The notes: generated by a model from the letters alone, not told the origin. 64,000 nucleotides of DNA from JAAYDI01 sp052034005 (GCA_052034005.1 JBPOJB010000010.1:1-64000), one strand, 5' to 3'; positions 1 through 8,004 are shown, counted from the first letter of the stretch. Numbers and translations are program-made.

Positions 1-32
1 TGACGTGTTGCTCGCTTCCAGCACCATTTTGA

Positions 33-587
33 GCCTCGTCGACTGTAAAACGACCGGTTATCAACTTCGAGACGTCCCATCGTCGCGCGCGACCGTGCGC
101 GAAGATCAGTTGTTTCAACAGAAACTATCTGGGCCGAATCGGCCAGTTTCTGAGTTTCGCCAGCGAGCTCGCCGAGCGAGCCGAACGCCGTGTGGTGCTC
201 AAGGAAGACGAGCATTCAGACGAGTCGGAGAACCCGCTGTTGGAGTATCTTGACGCCGTCAGCATCTACTCCAGGGCACGACGAATGGATCGTGCAGACG
301 ATGACGCCGTTGAAGACGAGAAGGACGATGGTAGTTACCGCGTTATGCCCCTGGTCCGCATGGTCTACGGGGGCACCAAGACCGAGATCAGGGAGGATAT
401 CCAATGTGAACGTCACGGCCGTGCTGATCAGGCTGGGCCAAGTGGCCGCCAGACGCGTGAGGCTCTAACCCCCCCCTGCCCCCCCTTTGCAAAGGGGGGG
501 AGAGAGAGGGGGTCTGTCCTGAGGAAAACAAGGCAGTCAGACAGTCAGAAGCAGACACTCTGGTTTCAGTTCGAGGTGAACGCCTGA
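33..587 (+). other. Unrecognised open frame running into a dispersed repeat
   Basis: One frame stays open from about base 33 to the stop at 587, with a possible GTG start at 192. The part before base 390 has an acidic, charged composition (for example DRADDDAVEDEKDD) that looks like protein. The last 65 codons are a translation of the repeat at 392-569 and cannot be original coding sequence. I do not recognise the product. It is probably the truncated end of a gene that was interrupted when the repeat arrived; the true 5' end may lie before the window. Confidence 0.2.
392..569. repeat. Dispersed repeat, copy 1, with C/G-tract palindrome
   Basis: This stretch is nearly identical to 4089-4246, and its first 60 bases recur again at 4252-4310. 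It starts GGAGGATATCCAATGTGAAC, contains a perfect palindrome (CCCCCCTTTGCAAAGGGGGG near 481-500) able to fold as a hairpin, and ends with the 27-base motif at 543-569 that is found again at 3671-3697. It is non-coding in all frames. Its right end directly abuts an IS3 OrfA remnant. Confidence 0.75.
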
Positions 588-589
588 CT

Positions 590-779
590 GGTGAACTGCG
601 CACCTTTTTTTCAACCACTCCAGCTCCATCTTCAACCGGCCGATCTCCTCGTGCAGCCGTCTCTCCTAGGCTTCTCGCTCGGTGCCCGACCGAGCCAGCT
701 GCTGAGGCGTGACGAACAGCTCCTCGGTACGTCCTATCAGCTGCCGCTTCCACGCATGCACCGTTGTTGTATGAGCCAT
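590..779 (-). pseudogene. IS3-family transposase OrfA remnant
   Basis: Read on the minus strand, the segment gives MAHTTTVHAWKRQL, then an in-frame TAG, then ERRLHEEIGRLKMELEWLKK. This matches the helix-turn-helix exit (VHxWKRQL) and the leucine-zipper end (EERLYxxIGRLKMELEWLKKK) of IS3-family OrfA proteins. The N-terminal half of OrfA, all of OrfB and recognisable terminal repeats are missing, and the TAG interrupts the rest, so it is dead. It ends against the repeat at 392-569. A plus-strand open frame over the same bases is only its shadow. Confidence 0.6.
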
Positions 780-827
780 CAGGCTGAACTACAGTGGGAA
801 CCGGATGAATAACAGGAGAGATGTACA

Positions 828-1709
828 GTGAGTCAAGCCTTTCATTCGCGACCGGTCTTATGGTTCTGGCCGGGGTTGTTGCTGAGTCTTGCAGCCGCAG
901 CATGGATTGGCCAGGCATACGGGCAAGCCCTCGGAGCTGCAGCGGAGGAGTCGTCTGCTGTCCCTGTTTACAGGGTCGAAGCCGAAGCATTTGAGGCCAG
1001 AGAGGCTGACATTCGCGCGGTGCTCGACTCGGCCGCAAGCGAACTGTGGCGGTACTTTCCGGACTACAAACTGGAACCGATCGTTGTTGAACACAACAGC
1101 TCCGGCCCGATTGTGCTTTATCGCCGTAACGAACGGGGCGAACTTGTGATCAGGCTCAATGCAGGGAAGACGTTCTGGTGCCAGTATGCCTACCAGTTTG
1201 CCCACGAGTTGTGTCACGTCCTGTGCGGTTACTCAGAGGGACCGCTGGAGAATCGCTGGTTTGAGGAAACCCTCTGCGAGACCGCGTCGCTCTTTACGAT
1301 GCGGGCCATGGCCAGGTCCTGGAAAACTGCGGCCCCGTATCCAAACTGGGCCAATTACCGCGATGCTCTGCGAGATTACGTCGACGATATCGAACGACAG
1401 CGGCATGCGGTTCATGAGATTTATCGAACTGGAATGGCGGCTTTTTACCAGGCGCATCAGACCCAACTGAGGGCAAAACCGGGAGACCGGGAACTCAATG
1501 GGTCCATGGCATTGATCATGCTGAAATTGTTTGAAGAAAACCCACAGCGGTGGGAAGCCGTTCGCTGGCTCAATTCAGGTCAGAGAATTCCAGGCGAATC
1601 GCTCGATGCCTATCTGCAGCGGTGGCATGATACCGTCCCCGACCGGCACCGTGGGTTCATCAAGGAGATTGCAGATTTGTACGGTGCAACGATCACCACC
1701 GGGGATTGA
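828..1709 (+). CDS. Exported HExxH metallopeptidase-like protein
   Basis: The 293-residue protein starts at a GTG preceded by AGGAGAG eight bases upstream. Residues 14-36 form a hydrophobic signal sequence or anchor. The core carries H126-E127-L-C-H130, followed 17-21 residues later by W-F-E-E-T-L-C-E, which resembles the HExxH plus distal glutamate of gluzincin zinc peptidases. An adjacent alpha-helical region (about 165-270) has no motif I can name. By family knowledge such proteins are periplasmic or secreted peptidases; the substrate is unknown. The gene stands alone, with mobile-element debris on both sides, and no neighbour suggests a pathway. It looks intact, without frameshift. Confidence 0.65.
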   Translation: MSQAFHSRPVLWFWPGLLLSLAAAAWIGQAYGQALGAAAEESSAVPVYRVEAEAFEAREADIRAVLDSAASELWRYFPDYKLEPIVVEHNSSGPIVLYRRNERGELVIRLNAGKTFWCQYAYQFAHELCHVLCGYSEGPLENRWFEETLCETASLFTMRAMARSWKTAAPYPNWANYRDALRDYVDDIERQRHAVHEIYRTGMAAFYQAHQTQLRAKPGDRELNGSMALIMLKLFEENPQRWEAVRWLNSGQRIPGESLDAYLQRWHDTVPDRHRGFIKEIADLYGATITTGD

Positions 1710-1922
1710 GCTTTCCCGGAACCCCCGCCCATCCTGTCTTTATCCTGTCAAGGATCCAGGCTGATCCGGTCTGCACTGGGGTGGTGAAAATCGGGGTAGA
1801 CTTCGCCTGTCCTGTTTTGGGGAGATCTGTTCCATTGGTGATCGTCTCTGGACGTCGATCAGCACGCCCGCCTGGCCGTACCGGCGGGATATGGACGCAT
1901 GACTACGCCTGAGCTTAGGGCC

Positions 1923-2033
1923 GTCCCGTTGGGACTCGGGTCTGGTGGGTGGACGCGACCCAGGGCTGCGGTCCGGCTCGCACGGCTCGCCGGGCCTTCG
2001 CCCTGGGCTGTGATAGAGCTGTCCCTTCGGGAC
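1923..2033. repeat. REP-like inverted repeat cluster
   Basis: Two small hairpins, GTCCCGTTGGGAC (1923-1935) and GTCCCTTCGGGAC (2021-2033), flank a larger inverted repeat whose outer arms are CCCAGGGC (1959-1966) and GCCCTGGG (2000-2007). The layout of paired short hairpins around a spacer is that of REP doublets. A fragment resembling a REP-associated tyrosine transposase lies about 200 bases downstream on the minus strand. The bases between 1710 and 1922 and between 2034 and 2234 show nothing else that I can identify. Confidence 0.5.
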
Positions 2034-2234
2034 GGAAGAGACCGTCTTCGTGTCGCCGCTGGGCACGGCACAAGTCGTAGAGGGCCAGACCAGGCATAAA
2101 GCAGGTTAGATGGTGCGCGGAACACCAGCGACAGACGTCAACCGTTAGAAAGGAAGATGCAGACACTCTAATTTTGCAGGGCTCGGGGGCGGCTGCACGG
2201 AGCCAAGGCCGGCTTTCCGGCGTCCGCACGGAGC

Positions 2235-2505
2235 TGAGTTCCCCCCTCTCGTGCCGTGCAGGCCGCATGCGGCGAGGCGCTCGGCAAGGGGGGCGCAGGC
2301 ACGGCAAAGGAGACACCGCACCAAAATACCGCACCTGGAAGTGGTCCAACACCGTCAGCAGGTCGGCCGGGATCGTGTCCCGCTGGCCGCTCTTGAACTG
2401 CCCGGCCGTCCACCGCAGCAACTGCACATAGCCCGAGCGCGTGATCGGCAGCAGGTCCAGGTCCGATGGCCCGCGTGGGCGTCGCCTGCCGCCCTGTACC
2501 TCTAA
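2235..2505 (-). pseudogene. IS200/RAYT-like transposase C-terminal fragment
   Basis: The minus strand reads LLPITRSGYVQLLRWTAGQF and then RDTIPADLLTVLDHFQV. This resembles the C-terminal segment of planctomycete IS200-like (TnpA_REP) transposases, where a linear L-P-[IL]-T-x-x-x-Y-x-x-L-L-x-W-T-G-R-Q motif is followed by a basic stretch and I-P-A-x-L. The catalytic HUH and tyrosine part is absent and there is no credible start. The match is from memory of the family pattern, so the family name is tentative. The fragment ends near another copy of the short motif GCAGACACTCT (2159-2169). Bases 2506-2734 hold no recognised feature. Confidence 0.4.
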
Positions 2506-2734
2506 CTGTCCCCGCTCACCCGCAGAGTCCAGCGCAGAGTGCCTGCATCCTGAACTGCATCCTGGGAATCCTGGCCAAGGTGCCCGCCTCCTGCGTGCGT
2601 CCTGCCGCTACCATAACGCAGCCCGTTGTTCGCGCCGGGCTTGTCCGCGCGCTAGAATGGGAGGGGCGCGAGTCCGAGCCCGCGCACACCGGGCACCCAC
2701 TTCACGTTTGTTCCGCGATGCGAATGGAGCAGCT

Positions 2735-3364
2735 ATGCAGCCAACCGTGCTCGAGATCGTCACCGATTACATCTGACCGTGGTGCTACCTCTGTGCGGTG
2801 CGCACAGATCGGCTACAGCGTGAGTACCACATCGACGTCCGATACACGTTGTTTCCACTGCATCCCGATACGCCCGACGCCGGCATATCGCTCGGGGATT
2901 TGTTCGCCGGCCGCAGCTTCGATATCGAAGCCATGCAGGCGCGGTTGGCCGCGTTGATGGCGGAGGAGGAGCTGCCATATCGCGCGCCGTCCAAGACCTA
3001 CAACAGCCGCCTGGCCCAAGAGCTGGCCAAATGGGCCGAAGCGCAAGGGAGCGGCGAGCGAATCCACCATGCCCTGTACCGCGCGTACTTTGTCGACGGC
3101 GTGAACCTCGCGCAGGTTGACAACCTGCTGGCCGTCGCGCGCACGCTCGGCCTGCCTGTGGACGAAGCTCGCGATGCGCTGGTCTCGCGGCGTTTCCGTG
3201 ACGCGGTCGACGCGGATTGGCGACGGTGCCGGGAGTTAGGCATCACGGCCGTACCGACGTTCCTCGTTGGTGACGCGCGCGTCGTGGGGGCGCAGCCCTA
3301 TGCCGTTCTGGACGAGATGCTGCGCGAGGTTGGCGCCGTGACGCGCGCGCCCACGTCGTCCTGA
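2735..3364 (+). CDS. DsbA/FrnE-family oxidoreductase with in-frame TGA (candidate selenoprotein)
   Basis: Reading from ATG 2735 (GGAG five bases upstream), 13 codons give MQPTVLEIVTDYI. TGA follows at 2774-2776, and the same frame then continues open for 195 codons to the stop at 3364. The product is of usual FrnE length (209 residues). After the TGA it reads P-W-C-Y, exactly where family members have C-P-W-C-Y, so the TGA replaces the first cysteine of the thioredoxin-fold active site (U14-P-W-C17). The rest is typical of the DsbA/2-hydroxychromene-isomerase family: a helical insertion (about 50-140), the cis-proline loop G-I-T-A-V-P174-T-F, and V-G-A-Q-P near the end. A 7-8 bp hairpin at 2790-2808 has the position expected for a bacterial SECIS, and the base after TGA is C, a weak termination context. 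Inferred role: thiol-disulfide redox enzyme using selenocysteine. The alternative is a TGC/TGT-to-TGA nonsense mutation in a decaying neighbourhood. No selA/B/C/D gene is in this window. Confidence 0.65.
2790..2808 (+). promoter_or_regulatory. SECIS-like hairpin after the TGA codon
   Basis: Bases 2790-2797 (TCTGTGCG) are perfectly complementary to 2801-2808 (CGCACAGA), leaving a GTG loop at 2798-2800. If the last pair is open, this becomes a 7-bp stem with loop GGTGC. The loop begins with G and lies 20-21 bases after the TGA. This fits the described bacterial SECIS pattern: an in-ORF stem-loop shortly downstream of UGA with a guanosine at the start of the apical loop. In such systems SelB binds the hairpin and delivers Sec-tRNA. 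The function here is inferred. Confidence 0.5.
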
Positions 3365-3668
3365 TCCCCGGTTTGTCCGGGTGTGGCTCCGTGGATAGGG
3401 GCAAACGGCGGGTTGATGGCGGTCGAGCAGCTGCCTGTCGGAGTCGGCCCGCGGGCACGTGGTCGCCCCCGCGTCGGGTCGACTGGGCCTTCGGCACGCG
3501 AAGCGTGTCGGTGTGCGGCGGGTAGGCCCCCCCGGTTGTACCAGCCGGCCCGGCACCTCGTCGAGCTAGACTGGGTCCGTCAGCCCAGCCCAACGTGCGC
3601 AGCCGAGCGCGTGCGGGCACCGCTCGTCCCCCTGGGCGCTGCCGTGTTCTGGCATCTCGGCAATTTTT

Positions 3669-4019
3669 TTAGTCAGAAGCAGACACTCTGGTTTCAGCTG
3701 GTTTCAGTTGGGAGTATTCGTCGGTCACCTACAGGTAGTGCTTGGTCGCCGCCGTCTGGCTGTTGCCGATCCATGCGCAGACCACATGCAGCGGATGCGC
3801 CGGGGCCGGTTCCGTCTCGCGCGTGGACCGCAGATTCTGGAACAGTCTCGGCCACGGCTTCAATCCCGCCCGCTCGATGATCTTCACCACTTGCGTGGGC
3901 AGGTTGCAGTCCCGATCGCGGTAGCGGGCGATGACATAGTCACCGCCTCGTCCGCCCAGTTCGTCCCACACCGAGTTGGCCGACCTGTGGTCAGCACCAC
4001 GTAGCAGCTGATCTCGCAT
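3669..4019 (-). pseudogene. Tyrosine recombinase (integrase) C-terminal remnant with nonsense codon
   Basis: The 96-codon open part contains the C-terminal catalytic signature of planctomycete phage-type integrases: I-I-E-R-A-G-L-K-P-W-P-R-L-F-Q-N-L-R-S-T-R (with the box II arginine), then H-V-V-C-A-W-I-G-N-S, then K-H-Y-L (nucleophile tyrosine). Family members continue Q-V-T-D-E. Here the frame reads TAG-V-T-D-E-Y, so a CAG glutamine codon has become TAG at 3729-3731. The frame then stays open to a TAA at 3669. The N-terminal arm-binding and core-binding domains are missing. Both the truncation and the nonsense codon mark it as inactive. Confidence 0.75.
3671..3697. repeat. 27-base junction motif, second exact copy
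   Basis: These 27 bases, beginning AGTCAGAAGCAGACACTCTG, are identical to 543-569. On the minus strand they form the end of the integrase remnant; the first copy abuts the IS3 OrfA remnant. A shorter form, GCAGACACTCT, occurs at 2159-2169 beside the RAYT-like fragment. Bases 3365-3660 hold no recognised gene. Confidence 0.7.
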
Positions 4020-4088
4020 GGCAGCGCCGATTCAGAATGCCCGCCCATCGCGAGCCTGAGTGGCGTGGTGAGCCGTCGAAAAACTGGG

Positions 4089-4246
4089 CGGGAGGATGTC
4101 CAATGTGAACATCACGGCCGTGCTGATCGGGCTGGGCCAAGTGCCCGCCAGACGCGTGAGGTTCTAACCCCCCCCTGCCCGCCCTTTGCAAGGGGGGGGG
4201 AGAGACGGGGTCTGTCCTGAGGAAACCCAGGCAGTCAGATCAGAAG
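4089..4246. repeat. Dispersed repeat, copy 2
   Basis: A near-identical second copy of 392-569, with the same start (GGAGGATGTCCAATGTGAAC), the same C/G tract with an imperfect TTTGCAA centre, and the same AGACGGGGTCTGTCCTGAGG segment. It lacks the final CACTCTGGTTTCAG end. It lies just upstream of a third partial copy and then of DNA polymerase IV. Confidence 0.75.
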
Positions 4247-4251
4247 CGGGG

Positions 4252-4310
4252 CGGGAGGATGTCCAATGTGAACATCACGGCCGAGCTGATCAGGCTGGGC
4301 CAAGTGCCAG
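4252..4310. repeat. Dispersed repeat, copy 3 (5' part only)
   Basis: About 60 bases repeat the start of copies 1 and 2 (GGAGGATGTCCAATGTGAAC through GGCTGGGCCAAGTG), then diverge. The copy is in direct orientation and only 6 bases after copy 2, and ends about 60 bases before the start of dinB, so it may be part of the dinB upstream region. Confidence 0.7.
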
Positions 4311-4371
4311 TCGAGGATCGCTAGAATGAGCAACATGACGGCCACGACCGCGAAGTGAGGGACCCTCACCG

Positions 4372-5556
4372 ATGATCTTGCACTGCGACATGGATGCCTT
4401 TTACGCCTCCGTCGAGGAGCGAGACTGCCCGGAGTTGGTCGGGCATCCCGTGATCGTGGGCGGCTCGCCCGAGAAGCGGGGAGCCGTGGCGGCGGCCAAC
4501 TACATCGCCCGGCGCTACGGGGTCCACAGTGCCATGCCCGCGGTCACTGCGAAGCGCCTTTGTCCTCACGGCATCTTCCTGCCTGCACGCATCGACTACT
4601 ATGCGGAGGTCTCCAGCCAGATCCAGGAGATCTTCGAACGGTTCACGCCGCTGGTCGAACCACTGTCGTTGGACGAAGCATTTCTGGACGTGACCGGCAG
4701 TGAGCAATTGTTCGGTTCCGCAGTCGAGATCGGCCGGCGAATCAAGCAGGCCGTCCGGAACGAGACCCGGCTGGTCGTGTCGGTCGGGGTGGCGCCCAAC
4801 AAGTTCCTGGCGAAGATAGCCAGCGATTTCAGGAAGCCGGACGGTTTTGTGGTGGTGAGGCCTGAGCAGATCCGGGAGTTCCTCGATCCCCTGCCCGTGG
4901 AGCGGCTGTGGGGAGTGGGCCGACAGGGCAGCAAGGTCTTTGAGCGGCTGGGCATCCGGACCATTGGGCAGCTTCGGCAATGGCCGGTGGATACGCTCAC
5001 CAGTCACTTCGGCGTGCAGGGCGAACAGCTCTGGCGGTTGGCCCACGGGCTCGACGACCGCGCCGTGGTGCCCGAGCGGGAGGCGAAGTCGATCTCGCAC
5101 GAGACGACCTTCGCGCAGGATATTGATGATCAGGAGGTGCTGCGGGCCTGGCTGCTGGGCCTGACGGAGCAGGTAGCCTGGCGGCTCCGGCAGCACGCAC
5201 TGCGAGGCCGGGTGGTCCACCTGAAGGTCCGATTCGCCGACTTCTCGCTGATCACGCGCTCGCAGACTATGCCGGAACCCACGGACATCACGCAAGGACT
5301 GTGGGAGGTTGCCGATGAGCTGCTTCGTCGGCGACTCCCTGCTGATCATCTCCCCGTACGATTGCTGGGGATGGGCGTCAGCGGATTTGACGCATCGGGC
5401 AGGAGACAAGGGCTGCTCTTCGACCAGGGCGAGCAGCGGAGACAGGCTGGCCTGGATGCGGTGACCGACCGGATCCGGGACCGGTTCGGCTCTTCTGCGT
5501 TGCGTCGGGCCACATCGCTGCCGTACCAGCAGAGGCCAGCGGATGGTGGCACGTGA
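4372..5556 (+). CDS. dinB: DNA polymerase IV (Y family)
   Basis: This 394-residue protein is a complete Y-family translesion polymerase. It begins M-I-L-H-C-D6-M-D, the first metal-binding motif. S-L-D101-E102-A-F supplies the other carboxylates. S-V-G-V-A-P-N-K-F-L-A-K-I-A-S and the helix-hairpin-helix G-V-G follow, then the little-finger domain (about 235-350). A C-terminal Q-G-L-L-F-D looks like a beta-clamp-binding motif. The enzyme copies damaged templates during DNA stress. The start fits the family N terminus, and GAGGGAC lies about ten bases upstream. It sits at the edge of the mobile-element region and has no operon partner. No SOS box was identified. Confidence 0.93.
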   Translation: MILHCDMDAFYASVEERDCPELVGHPVIVGGSPEKRGAVAAANYIARRYGVHSAMPAVTAKRLCPHGIFLPARIDYYAEVSSQIQEIFERFTPLVEPLSLDEAFLDVTGSEQLFGSAVEIGRRIKQAVRNETRLVVSVGVAPNKFLAKIASDFRKPDGFVVVRPEQIREFLDPLPVERLWGVGRQGSKVFERLGIRTIGQLRQWPVDTLTSHFGVQGEQLWRLAHGLDDRAVVPEREAKSISHETTFAQDIDDQEVLRAWLLGLTEQVAWRLRQHALRGRVVHLKVRFADFSLITRSQTMPEPTDITQGLWEVADELLRRRLPADHLPVRLLGMGVSGFDASGRRQGLLFDQGEQRRQAGLDAVTDRIRDRFGSSALRRATSLPYQQRPADGGT

Positions 5557-5797
5557 CCTCGAGTGAAGTGCTGGACACCGATGGCATCAGGCCGGCAGGT
5601 GGACCATCAGAGGCCTCGCCGCTTGTTGCCCGCGCCTTTCAACACGATAATGTGAGTGGTTTCCAACACTCAACCATTCGCTGACGGGCGCAACGCACGA
5701 GCAGGGGCTGGCTTCGACGTGCAGCGCGACCCGCCCAGCTTCGTCGGCGGAGCTTGGTGCGTTTGGCTTTTCCGCCGGCGCTGTACTGAAAGGCCCA

Positions 5798-7573
5798 ATG
5801 ATGCATTGGAGCGGCCGGATCGTGCTCTGTGTGTGGCTTTGCGCCGGCGTGTCGCAAGCGCAAGTGCGACTGGATGGCGACACCTCGGAACCGCGACACA
5901 GCCTGTTCGTTCGCGGGCAGCCGGTGGTGTTGACTTTTGTCGCCTCGGGACTCGCCCGAGATGCGCGTGACCAGTTGCTCGTGACGATCGAAGACGAACA
6001 TGCACGCGTTCTGCGCGAGTACACCATTCCCCTGCAGGAAGGCCGTCGTGAGGATTTCCAGGTCCGATGTTCTCCGACGGCGCAGGATGGGGGTGTACAG
6101 TGGCAGATCGACCTCTATCCGCCCACCAGCCGCCTGGGCTTCTTCAAGGCCAACGCCCAGCTCTCGAGCGGTGCGCAATTGCAGGGAGTCTGTACCCGTC
6201 CGCCCGGCTATCTTACTTACGCCATTGTGCCGGACCCGACTGAGCGCCGCGCGTATCCCGCCGAAGACACGTTCTTTGGCATGATGGGTGCCGTCACGCC
6301 GGGCGTTTTGGGGCAAAGCTGGCAGGTGCACAACTATGGCATGTACTGCTGGAGCGCATTTGAGCCGGACAACCCCAGCCAGTTCGCCGAGAAGGTCAAG
6401 GAGTATGAGGCGGAGGAGGCACGCGGCGGGTGGGCAGGCATGCCGCACTTCGTAGGCCGACACTTTTTCGAAATAGGTGGACGTTCAGGCTCCATTCCCG
6501 CCTACAGCGTTCTGCCGATCGGCAAACCGCCGCTTTGGGCCGCCCGCAATGAAACGCGCGTCCATCACGCCGCCGCATTACACCGGGAAGGCGAGCGGGC
6601 TTTTCGGGATTTCTGCCTGAGGCTGGGACGCTACCTGGCTGACCAACGCAGCGACGAAGCACCACACTATTATCAGATCACGAGTGAACCGCAGATCCCC
6701 TGGGGCTATCAAGGTACCACTGACGAACTGGTGCGCATTTTCGAGATCGCCTATTCCGCCCTGCATGAGGTCGATCCGCACGCGATCGTCGCCGGTCCCG
6801 CGATCGGCCTGGACGCCTTCGAGCAGCTGGAAGAAATGCTGCAGAAAGGGCTGGCAGACCATCTCGACGTTTTGGACTTCCACCCTTATATGGGTGGCGA
6901 TGTTCTGCCGAGCGAATTCAACCTGGTAGGCCGAATCCGCGGCATCAAAGAACTGATGAGCAAATATGCCGGGCGGCAGTTGCGCCTCACAGGCACCGAA
7001 TCCGGATTTGATGCCAAGGGCGAGAGCACGCAGACCTGGCTGCGCATGGCCTGGTCGGACATCCATCACAATCTCATCCTGCTCGGTGAAGGATTCTGGT
7101 TCAACGTCTGCTTTCACGGTGCGGACAATTCGCGCCACGTGGCGCAGAACACCTGGGGCCACGCCTTCAACCTGGATCCTGAACGCGACTACGGTGTGCA
7201 GAAGACATCGCCCAAGCCGGTGGTGCCGGCCTACGCAGCCATGACGCTGTTGCTCGAAGGGCACAAGAGCGCCGGCGCGATCGAACGGCTGGGCGATGCG
7301 GTGACTGGCTACGCGTATGAGCGCGGCCAGGATGTGATATTGGCGCTGTGGAGCGATGAGCCGTGCGAAGTTCATGTTCCGGTGGGGGCCGCACAGGTCG
7401 ACGTGGTGGACTGGATGGGCAATGCCGCGCCAGTCTCCTGCCCGCAGAACATGCTCACGCTGACGCTCACGCGCGACCCGCAGTATGTCAAGGGCGTGTC
7501 ACCCGATCTGTGGGGAACACAAGGCCGAGAGAAACCGGTGACGGTCGAAGAAGCTCGAATCCCCGAGCGCTAG
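5798..7573 (+). CDS. Secreted glycoside-hydrolase-like protein
   Basis: The 591-residue protein has a short signal peptide (residues 1-21, ending S-Q-A-Q), an N-terminal beta-sandwich-like region (about 25-140) and a TIM-barrel-like core. I-T-S-E297-P-Q matches the acid/base position at the end of strand 4 of clan GH-A enzymes. L-T-G-T-E401-S-G-F matches a strand-7 nucleophile. A C-terminal beta region (about 490-570) follows. The closest general resemblance is to GH39/GH42-type or GH5-like putative glycosidases found in planctomycetes; the substrate cannot be told. The gene is monocistronic between dinB and a convergent Nudix remnant. Bases 5557-5797 show no feature. Confidence 0.6.
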   Translation: MMHWSGRIVLCVWLCAGVSQAQVRLDGDTSEPRHSLFVRGQPVVLTFVASGLARDARDQLLVTIEDEHARVLREYTIPLQEGRREDFQVRCSPTAQDGGVQWQIDLYPPTSRLGFFKANAQLSSGAQLQGVCTRPPGYLTYAIVPDPTERRAYPAEDTFFGMMGAVTPGVLGQSWQVHNYGMYCWSAFEPDNPSQFAEKVKEYEAEEARGGWAGMPHFVGRHFFEIGGRSGSIPAYSVLPIGKPPLWAARNETRVHHAAALHREGERAFRDFCLRLGRYLADQRSDEAPHYYQITSEPQIPWGYQGTTDELVRIFEIAYSALHEVDPHAIVAGPAIGLDAFEQLEEMLQKGLADHLDVLDFHPYMGGDVLPSEFNLVGRIRGIKELMSKYAGRQLRLTGTESGFDAKGESTQTWLRMAWSDIHHNLILLGEGFWFNVCFHGADNSRHVAQNTWGHAFNLDPERDYGVQKTSPKPVVPAYAAMTLLLEGHKSAGAIERLGDAVTGYAYERGQDVILALWSDEPCEVHVPVGAAQVDVVDWMGNAAPVSCPQNMLTLTLTRDPQYVKGVSPDLWGTQGREKPVTVEEARIPER

Positions 7574-7599
7574 CGGGTGGGCGGGTGGTGATTCGCTGC

Positions 7600-7975
7600 G
7601 AATCGCGCTCGCCCGGGACGAATGAGTCCAATGGGCGGTCGGTCTGCAAACCCGCACGGGCATGGCGCGTTGCGACGGTGGCTCGGGAAACCGACAGGTT
7701 GGGAAGGTCATGCTCGGGAAAGAACCCAACCCGTTCCGTCTCGTGGCTCGCTGTCGCTTCGCCACCGACCAGTTCGCAGAGAATGAAGAGCCGGTAGACG
7801 TGGTAGGGGAACGGCGGGGTGTGCGCGTGCTTGGTTCGATCCCACACGGCCAGTAGTTTTCGCGGCTGAGTCTGGTAGCCCGACTCTTCCAGCACCTCGC
7901 GTACCACCGCCTCGCGGGGTGATTCATTCACGTCGGCCCAGCCACCCGAGCCACCTCGGCTCTGAACCGTTATCG
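7600..7975 (-). pseudogene. Nudix hydrolase remnant, 5' truncated
   Basis: A full Nudix box is present on the minus strand: G-W-A-D-V-N-E-S-P-R-E-A-V-V-R-E-V-L-E-E followed by S-G-Y. Then come K-L-L-A-V-W-D-R and C-E-L-V-G-G-E and S-H-E-T-E-R-V-G-F-F, the signature of a common bacterial ADP-ribose/NUDIX subfamily. The N-terminal about 90 residues expected before the box are missing. The open frame instead runs upstream into the 3' end of the formylglycine-enzyme gene in a different frame. No start codon fits, so the gene appears truncated. Its 3' end approaches the convergent glycosidase gene. Confidence 0.65.
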
Positions 7976-8004
7976 TGCATGCTGGGCCGTCTTGGATTCC
8001 CGTT

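Noticed and set aside
388..1038. A 216-codon minus-strand open frame as a gene
   Set aside because: It runs antisense through the repeat and over the start of the 828-1709 gene; only the OrfA remnant in another minus frame has family motifs.
2441..2776. The 111-codon frame ending at TGA 2776 as a separate gene
   Set aside because: Only its last 13 codons look like protein, and they continue across the TGA into the DsbA-like frame; upstream codons resemble nothing.
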